Positions 56,476-64,000 of a stretch of 64,000 nt of DNA are shown here, one piece after another. Source of the DNA: Ischnura elegans (Eukaryota > Arthropoda > Insecta > Odonata > Coenagrionidae); the NCBI RefSeq assembly GCF_921293095.1, contig NC_060254.1, positions 64,092,069 to 64,156,068 of the forward strand, in the 5' to 3' direction. Numbering within the stretch: the stretch's first letter is position 1; each line of letters opens with the position of its first letter. The notes under the pieces are model-generated. The model did not search any database. It was given only the letters and a program-made list of their open reading frames with translations, and was not told where the DNA came from. The position numbers and the translations under genes were made by a program.

Positions 56476-57161
56476 TTAACACTTTGAGTGCTGGCTGCTA
56501 AATTTAAAGCCCTACAAAAAAATCCAGCCAATTTTTTAGTTTATTCGTAAATTTTTTTAAACATTAGCATCAAAAATACATTTATACCGATTTGCATTCC
56601 AATAAAAATTGACTTTGCTCTTTTATATAAATGAGTTGAATAACATTTATTGCTAATTTTTAAATATATAATTTGACATTGAAAACCTACCGTTTTTGAA
56701 AAATAAAAAAGTTGCAACATATGATGTACCGCCATAACATGCATAATATTTTTTTAATACGCTCAATTTGAACTATTTAAAACATGGAAATCATAAAAAA
56801 GCATTGTTCCAAGCAAAGAATTATAAATCCTGGATGACAAAAAGGGTCAATGCACCCTCAACAAACGGTCCATCGGCCCAAAGAATTTTCACACTAATGT
56901 AAGTGGCCTAAGATGAGGATTCCGGTAGCTACAGAGAACTTTTTGTCCTCAAGGCATAAAGTGAACTCTTTTTCCATCGAGCATTTGATTTTTGAAAAAA
57001 GAGAACCCCTAAGCAGTAAACTGGAAAAGTACCACGGGCTAAATATTACGGCTTCACGCATACAAAGCCAATTAAATGGAAAGACGTAATATTACGTCCA
57101 TGGCAATCCTCAGAAGGATTAGCAGGACGTAATATTACGTCCGTGTCACGCAAAGTGTTAA
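56476..57161. mobile_element. TTAA-flanked MITE D
   Basis: TTAA at 56476-56479 and 57158-57161 encloses 678 bp. Ends: CACTTTGAGTGCTGG at the left, CACTTTGCGTGACACGG inward from the right. The 18-bp perfect palindrome GGACGTAATATTACGTCC lies at 57125-57142, with a 16-bp core again at 57083-57098. No coding. Probably a non-autonomous piggyBac-type element. Confidence 0.65.
57125..57142. repeat. element D palindrome, outer copy
   Basis: GGACGTAATATTACGTCC is a perfect palindrome, 15 bp inside the right end. The inner copy is at 57083-57098. Confidence 0.75.
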
Positions 57162-57640
57162 AGACTATGGACTAAGAAGATTATGGATTCTATGGACGGC
57201 ATCATCGAGGAACAGATTGAGTCCATAAACTATTCAAGAGAATGTGAAAGGAAAAAATTCATTCGATTATCCGAATTAATTTAATTTTTAAATGTATTCA
57301 TATTATATGATACAAGCTGAAACACATGAATAAATTTTAGTAGCTTCATGAAAGTTTTTTTACTCTTCAAATTTCTTCTTTCGGAAAGATGACAGTCGAT
57401 AATAATTTTAGCGTCTGAACCCAATGAACGATGATTTATTACGATATTTATTTTTAATCTGAAATTAAATCTCCAGCCTTCAGTCTTTGAATTTTAAGAT
57501 GATATTATTTAGTTTTAAACCAACCAAAATGCCAAAATTATTTTTTTATTTAAATCACTTAAGATGTGGTCATCCATCACAGTTAACTATTCTAAAAAAT
57601 TATCCCCATTGCAACCTTAAATTTTAGTGTCGCATTCAAT
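57162..57640. other. AT-rich sequence
   Basis: No features found. Confidence 0.5.
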
Positions 57641-58300
57641 GTTTCCACCCTGGGCATGGCCACTATACCCGAACGAAGCAGTGTTGCTGGTCCAGAGCCT
57701 ATGAGTCTAAGGGTGCGTCAATACGTGACAATCCGTTCACGCGCGTTTCTGTCCACTTATTAATGCCCTCCCTTGATGTTCGTGCATTTCCAAAACCCAT
57801 TGGCAGACAATGCCTCCCACCGTTGCGGCATCGCTAATTTCCACTCTCTTTCTCTCCGTGGGTCCGTTCGTCCGTTCCAATGACCCCGGGAGAGGGGGTT
57901 GATTGCCTTCCAGTCGACGGGACGTCATACGTAACGACGGCTTTGAGGGATACAAACATTTGCTCCGTGGTCAATGATGGTCACGCGCACACAACGGTCG
58001 TTCTCGCATATGTACGGGCATTCCTGTCCACGAAATCTGATCCCCACTTTGTGTCGCCCAGTAACGTATTGCGGAAGACGTGTGCGGCCGTCTAGGCGTG
58101 ATCGATCCTCGGAAAAAGATCAAATGGATTTTAACGCTCCAGGATTCGGACCGAATTGTTGGATCGTACATGAAAAAGAGTATTTCTACTAATATTTTAT
58201 GCCGTAAATGTCCATTCCCTTTGACGTTACGTAGCATTTTTGGGTTTATTCCTCCCAATACCTGGGATTGGAAGTATGCTCCCTTGTGGAATAAATAGGA
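57641..58300. other. CpG-rich block of unknown nature
   Basis: About 650 bp of raised GC with many CpGs and ORFs of 71-95 codons on both strands, none recognisable. The sharp contrast with its flanks suggests an insertion or a regulatory island. Confidence 0.35.
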
Positions 58301-59403
58301 AATTCGCTAAAATTGTGTCAGTGTTGGGATACTTTTCAACAGGGTGACGAGAAGTATTATTTTTATTCATCTGCTGAACTATATTTATATAGTAATGCTT
58401 CTTCTAATTCTTCTGCAATTACATTTATATAGTAATTTTTATGATATCTATAGACATATTTTTATGACTTTAAGTTGCCTTTATCCAGTGAAAGATATCC
58501 AGGTTTTTTTTTAGTTTCAGTGAAATTTGGTGGATTATAATCTTTCCGTATTGTTACGGTAGCAGAATTTATCACGGTATCAGATTAATTTCATTTAATA
58601 TCGACTTATCAAACGTGACTTCATTGCTCAATCAAGTCAAGGTATTTTTCAATTAGCTATCACTCTGGTTAGCAGTTGAATAAGCAGTTAGCACTTAGTA
58701 TTCAGAGTGTATCTTTTTAAATAATGCCTATTTGGCATGTGTATCGCCACTTTACACTTTGTATAAAACTAAATAGGAAACGTAAAAAAATAATTTCACC
58801 ATAAACCGATTATCATACCATGATATTTGAATTGCTGCAAAGTCTTTGGATAGTTAAGTTAGCAATATAACCAGAGAAAACCTCATGTCTTCTTTCCGTC
58901 AAAATACGAAATTCCTTTCCCCTTTCACTCCTTCATGGAAACTGATGCCTAATAGTGAAGGTCACGATAGGATTATCAAATATCGAGCGAGGAATGGAAT
59001 CGTTTCGTGTTTCAATCAAATCGTGATGAGGAATCACTTTAGTGGTAATTGAAATAGGATCCGTAACGAATGCCTGTGTTTAGGAAAATGTTAGGAATTG
59101 AATTAAAACGGTCGATTTCCATGCGATGGAATCGGCGTTGCGAATCCCTGCTGGGTGATACGGAAGGGGATGTAATAAGAGACGCTTTCCGGGGACTGAG
59201 TAAGCAAGGGCGAGCGGTGGTTTTGGGGCGGGGATGGTGGTTCACCGCTCTGAGGGGGGAAAAGAGGGTTTTTTCGAGGAAGGTTTGTGGGTGGAAAGTG
59301 GCCGATTTACTTAAATCAATCTTGTATTCGAACATGCAAGTATTCGCTAGTTTTTTGAGTTTTTCTGTTACCTAAAATATGTATATTCTCTTGAAAAGCT
59401 GCT
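58301..59403. other. AT-rich sequence with a G-rich patch
   Basis: 59090-59300 is G-rich on the plus strand, with chance ORFs of about 100 codons in both directions. No family motif. Confidence 0.4.
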
Positions 59404-59956
59404 TTAACCTTCCTTTGGGCGCAATGGATCTGAGAGGCAGAGTGCGAGCCTTTTATTCATTTCTCCGCGCTACGAGACAGCATAGTCCCTTAACGTTCGT
59501 AGTAGCATTTTGTTTTGATACGCTCGATGCATCCTATGACTTTTTGCATTTATGCCGACAGCTAAGTGGCGGATTATTCAGCATAAGTAAGCAAATTAAT
59601 TGCACGATAAAGCAAAATTAAAGAATCATTAAATGAGTAAGATAGCAAAATTAGAAACACTGATCTTACAGAATTTACATACTAAAATATATTACACACA
59701 ATGATACTTAATAGCATAAAGAGCTCGTTAATCGCACCTTGCTGGATTGGTCTAGTGCCGTATGACGGCATGTAAAGGGGTCTATGCATAGCATGTAAGA
59801 AATCATGTAAGTGTTCGGCAACACTATTAATGGTGCTTTAAACTTTAAAGGTTTACCACTGATGCTAAGAGTTTATTATGTTTTTCACATCTGTGCCTGT
59901 CAGGCACATTGCGCCTGAACTCAGCAATTCCATTATTGCGCCTGACGAAAGGTTAA
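59404..59956. mobile_element. TTAA-flanked MITE E (tentative)
   Basis: TTAA at 59404-59407 and 59953-59956 encloses 545 bp. The left end CCTTCCTTTGGGCGCAATGGA and the right end read inward CCTTTCGTCAGGCGCAATAA can be aligned with small gaps. Palindromes GTGCCTG-T-CAGGCAC (59893-59907) and TGCCGT-ATG-ACGGCA (59756-59770) lie inside. No transposase. Less certain than elements A-D because the ends need gaps to align. Confidence 0.5.
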
Positions 59957-60590
59957 ATTTTTTTGAGCTCCTTTAAAATATTCTTTTGAGTGTCCTAACT
60001 GTTTTAAAAAATTACTTAGAGTGTCCTTTGGAGCTTCTGGGCATTCATTTTTTCACTTTTCTTATTTGAATATCATGGCAAATAACACTAATCGTTTAAA
60101 ATAATAAAAATGTATATAAAACACAGTCAAAACAATACTCACAATTATCAGATAAACTGCTATTCATACATATTCATCAGAATTTAAAAAATCAATTTTA
60201 AATGGACTTAAGTCTGAGACTAAAGTTCAAGAAATAAAGTGTATACCTACTTTTTTGCAAAGATCTCATTTCATTTTCTATTTCCTAACCATTTTAATAA
60301 CACATTTCTATTTATGAATCATAACATTTGTTCGCCGTTAATACCCAAAGAATTTTCTCCTTTAATGCAGTGTACTTCGGAGAAGTAAATGAGACAAGTT
60401 CAGAGGAGAAACTTCATGTCTTGTGAGCACTAATTTCTTGCTCCTCATATTGTCACTCCGAGTTCTATATACTGGACGGGTTCCGTTGATTACAATATCC
60501 AGCATAAATGCCAATTCAGTACTCGTTTCGGAGATCATATTCAATAAACTCCGAATTCATAATTCGTAACTTCCTATAAGTGAGACGAAC
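59957..60590. other. AT-rich sequence
   Basis: No features found. Confidence 0.5.
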
Positions 60591-60960
60591 AATTGATTCT
60601 GGCTAACGTTTTTTGGATGAGGACCTGTATACGGTGGCGGATTCTCACGTGACTCGTATCACTACCCACCCAGCCACCAGACTCCCTATTCCTCCCCCAA
60701 TGACCCCTTCCCACCCAGCATGGAGAGAGACCAGGGTGGCCTAATGCGAAATATGCATCCGGCCGCAGTACGTGATCATCCCGGGAATCGGGCCGCTCCT
60801 ATCTATTCGTGCGCTCCCCTCGGCACAGGCTGGGGCATAATTTTAACTAAGGGTAATAGCAGTCGGTAGCTTTGCCTCTCCAAGTGGAGTCCAAGGGTGA
60901 GAAATTTGAATTCATCCTCGGAGAATGTTGAATCAAGCACGAGTTGGTGGGACGTAGATG
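60591..60960. other. GC/CT-rich block
   Basis: Contains CCCACCCAGCATGG, ATCCGGCCGCAG and ATCATCCCGGGAATCGGGCC. Sharp edges; no terminal repeats, coding motif or tRNA-like boxes found. Confidence 0.35.
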
Positions 60961-63921
60961 ATGGGGAGAAATTGTATGCACTCGAAAAAATGTCTTAGGG
61001 TAACTTCGATTTTGGCACAGGGAAATTTAAGTAGGATAAATTTAAATTCAACCCTATTTCAAGATACTTATGAGGGAAACAATTTTGTTTTTAAAGTATT
61101 TCCATACTTTGACAATGTGAATAAAACCGGTTGTTTAGAGTCACGTCTTTTTATGAAAGGCAGCGTTTAAAGTCATGATGTATGTTCTAATATTATTTTA
61201 TTATTTACTGGCATATAACAAAAAATAAAATAATGGTGTTTACTCCGAATAAATTTGTTTTAAATTTTTAACTAAAACATCGTAGTAGTTTTTATGGTTA
61301 TATAATGAGATAACCAATGATTAAAATGCCCTTATTTACTTATATTTTAAGTACGGGTCCGGTAGTGTTTTTAGTTCTTAGGCCATAGAAGTTGTAAAAG
61401 TAAATACCTACATCCATTTTGTTCAAAAATGAGATACTTAGAATCTACGAGTGAAGTATAGTGATTATATCCCAAGTACAACATACTTCTCCGAAATATT
61501 TCAAATTTGAACATCGATAAAAACTAAGGCGATAATTTTTGTCTTCGCCGAATCAAGCCAAAATAAATGGCTTTAAATCTATGTAAACATAACCACTAAA
61601 AGTTTATCATTTGGGAATAATCTACGTACCGATTAATGCTCAATGGAAACGTGAGTATCTATTACTAAATATTCAAAAGTAAAATAATAATCCACAATTT
61701 TACTTTTACATTGGTGTAACTCGTGCATGCGACATCAAATCAATCATTCACTCCATACCGATCATGGATGAATTACAACTAGAGCACCGAGAATGTTCTG
61801 TGATAATAATCGACTCTATTACTGCCTTTTCATCGTATTCTGATAGTGTGCATATTTTTCCATCTTTGATATATAATTTAGAAAGTTGATCTTCTTTCAG
61901 AAAACTACGGTACCCAAGACTCCTGGGAGCTATTTTGTTTTCTGTGATGCGCAAAAATATTTGGAAGCCTCAACTAAAATTATCTGGTTCTAACTTATGA
62001 GTGTAAATGCCAATTAATGTATAGAATTGGAAAGAATTATTTAATTAGCTTCACCAAAAAGTATGGGTTTCCTATGCTTTAGTCATCCACATCCTCTTGA
62101 GTAGACCCCTTCAATTAAACTAGCAGATTAAAAGATAAGAGAGCACTTGGTATTTGATAACGTGGAAAATATTTTGTTAGAAAACACTCCACCCCATTCG
62201 ATATCCTATTTTCCAAAAAAATCCACTCAAACATTTACCCTTACTGGGTGTTATGTATGGAAAACCGAACCAAAAAGGTAATCATTGAGTTATCCCCGTA
62301 GTGGTGAGTAAAAATCAATCGTGATGCGTGGGCGGAATCATCATTAATATGTATGAGCTCAGGGAGATTAATGCGAGAACTTCCATTGATCAGCATTGCT
62401 GCTGCTTTTTTGATCTTCTAGAGGTGGTCAACACATTTCCTTTAGCAGATGCAGAAATAGATGCAGCTTAATTGTTTCAAAAAGTGGCTATTATGCATCA
62501 CAAGTTAATATTACTGCTATTAACGTACAATTGGATATATTTTATGGAACGTGAAATATAAATCCTAATTTTCTTTATACGTCAAGATAACAATTTTCTT
62601 GATATTACTTATGTAAGTAAATACTCCTATATTTATTGATTGCTTACCCTAAATAAAAAAATTAGAAAATAAACTGTTGAAATGTCTTATTCTAATCACA
62701 TTATTATGATTAAACGTGAGAAAATGATTAAAATACTCACTCACTTAATAGATCACAAATTACACCGGTGAAGGCCGTCTCTCTCCATTTGTGTGGAAAT
62801 GGTAGCCAATTATATCACTCGTTTGCACATATTATGCTCCAATCCCGAATCAACTACAGGCAATACGCCACCTTCGTTGGAGCTTGTATACAATTTCGGT
62901 ATATATTTTGAAGGAGTGGGTTGGTAACCCATTATAGTAAAGGATAATTATCATGTTATTTTCAAATCAAAATATGAATAGGATTAAAATTCACTCAGTC
63001 TCTTACAACGCCGGACAACGGGGTTACGAATCAAATTTGAGATATTACATTTTTTTAGCATAACTGTGACTACCCAATGGAGCTTGTGAAATGAAACATA
63101 AAAGGTGTAAAAGGAGCACTGACCATAGACTTAGTAAATTTGTTAATGACATAATTTTTCTCACTTATTTTGCAAGAATAGGTGACGGTAGCTGGGAGGG
63201 AGGAAGAAATAAGCAAGAGAAGATTGAGAGATGGGCGATAGATAGGATGGCTGCGGAAGATAAATGATGCCAGGCGTGGATCAAAGTGTTACCTTCTCGG
63301 GAGTTGAAAAGCGATCTAAAGGAGGATATTAGGAGACGGGACGGGCCTAGGGAATCGTGCTCTTTTGATTCTCGCGTCCGACCGACACCAGTAGTCTAAC
63401 TGTCCAAACAGCCTTTGTTTTGAATATATGTTCACATGAATACCTCATCTCTCACCTTTCATGCTGCTATATTTCAGTACCTTTACCCGGTAGCAACCCC
63501 ATATAACAGCATTAGCTTCACTCTCTCACAAAAGTGCTCAGTTGACATGAAAATATGATTTTTTAGTTAGCTCAGGTGTAATCATTCTCTGAAACGGATC
63601 ATAGGATAATAGAAAGGCGGTAGCTAATTTTATAACTAAGACTCAAAATATACTCGGAAAGACAGAGAGGTTACAAGTTAATGTTATGAAAATTTGAAGT
63701 GGAAAAACACTCAGAATTCTATTCAGTTTCTTCTTATTAAATCTGAATGTAATTAAATTTTATCTCTTGATATTATTTGAAAAGGCAATCGTTTTATACG
63801 TCAAAATCTTTTAGATCATTTTCATTTCCTTTCAACCGAAATCAAAGGTTTATTTCAATATTCCTTTACAAGTTCTGGATGATAAACTGTTTGAAATTTA
63901 AATGATATGTTTGATAACTAC
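60961..63921. other. AT-rich intergenic sequence
   Basis: About 3 kb with only chance ORFs. A purine-rich patch near 63185-63345 is unassigned. Confidence 0.45.
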
Positions 63922-64000
63922 ACCAAAGGATGAAGTTCGCCATGAAAAAATATTTGACTTAGCCGGGATTCGAACCCGGATCTCCCGATTGCCGGTCAGG
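63922..64000 (-). mobile_element. tRNA-derived SINE, cut by the window edge
   Basis: On the minus strand: CCTGACCGGCAATCGGGAGA, TCCGGGTTCGAATCCCGG, CTAAGTCAAATATTTTTTCATGG. The T-arm pairs (CCGGG/CCCGG) and box B GGTTCGAATCC is perfect. An anticodon-arm-like CCTGA-CCGGCAA-TCGGG can also be folded. A family match to 50101-50190 extends past the tRNA-like part, which makes a SINE more likely than a tRNA gene. The 5' half lies outside the window. Confidence 0.65.

Noticed and set aside
59728..59956. An alternative, shorter TTAA element starting at 59728
   Set aside because: The sequence after that TTAA (TCGCACCTTGC) does not match the right end, whereas the end at 59408 does, with small gaps.
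63922..64000. Functional tRNA gene
   Set aside because: Similarity to 50101-50190 extends beyond the tRNA-like part into a shared body, which fits a SINE. The 5' half is outside the window, and the base before the putative anticodon is C rather than T.
1..64000. CRISPR arrays, operons, bacterial promoters and ribosome binding sites
   Set aside because: The sequence is eukaryotic in character. The only regularly spaced repeat is the head-to-tail 33-bp minisatellite, which has no spacers.

Overview
The window looks like AT-rich nuclear DNA from an animal, most likely an arthropod and probably an insect. I infer this from the mix of decayed and recent transposable elements (piggyBac, hAT-like, Penelope-like, non-LTR retrotransposons, tRNA-derived SINEs), the lack of operon-like coding, and the very low coding density. 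I found no host protein gene I can defend. Nearly every interpretable feature is a mobile element or a relic of one, so the window reads as intergenic or intronic sequence that has collected insertions. No rRNA gene, functional tRNA gene or CRISPR array was seen.

Layout. 1-5.7 kb: AT-rich filler, a relic of the C-terminus of a LINE (minus strand, about 545-735), a diverged tandem duplication and an unassigned block of raised GC. 5.7-9.15 kb: a complete TTAA-flanked piggyBac element (A) with a frameshifted transposase. 11-12 kb: pyrimidine-rich DNA with a Penelope-like tail. 15.45-18.23 kb: a transposon with terminal inverted repeats of nearly 400 bp, which carries a Cys-rich ORF running into one repeat and a nested Penelope-like fragment. 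19.75-20.3 kb: an RTE-like tail and a tRNA-like SINE end. 20.98-23.26 kb: a second, unrelated long-TIR transposon whose transposase has lost its middle. 25.4-27.5 kb: a dispersed repeat with a tandem duplication and an inverted pair of related tails. 29.19-31.95 kb: a second piggyBac element (B), disrupted, with a nested 261-bp hAT-like MITE. 32.2-35.1 kb: CT-rich islands, SINE copies and a hAT-like end. 41.81-44.70 kb: a non-autonomous TTAA element (C). 45.5-48.36 kb: a 5'-truncated LINE with an intact 804-codon ORF, a 33-bp minisatellite in its 3' UTR and an (ATT)n tail. 50.1-51.05 kb: two opposed tRNA-type SINEs, then a GC-rich SINE with a perfect 17-bp target duplication. 56.48-57.16 and 59.41-59.95 kb: two short TTAA elements (D, E). 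The last ~55 bases hold the 3' half of a tRNA-like SINE head.

The most interesting pattern is shared by the five TTAA-flanked elements (A-E). Their sequences differ, but each has a short palindrome of 15-20 bp just inside at least one end, usually more than once, and each family uses a different palindrome. This looks like a common terminal architecture in a piggyBac-type group, perhaps a set of transposase-binding sites that diverged together with their transposases. The other strong points are the long-TIR element whose ORF enters the repeat, and the apparently young LINE with a minisatellite in its 3' UTR.
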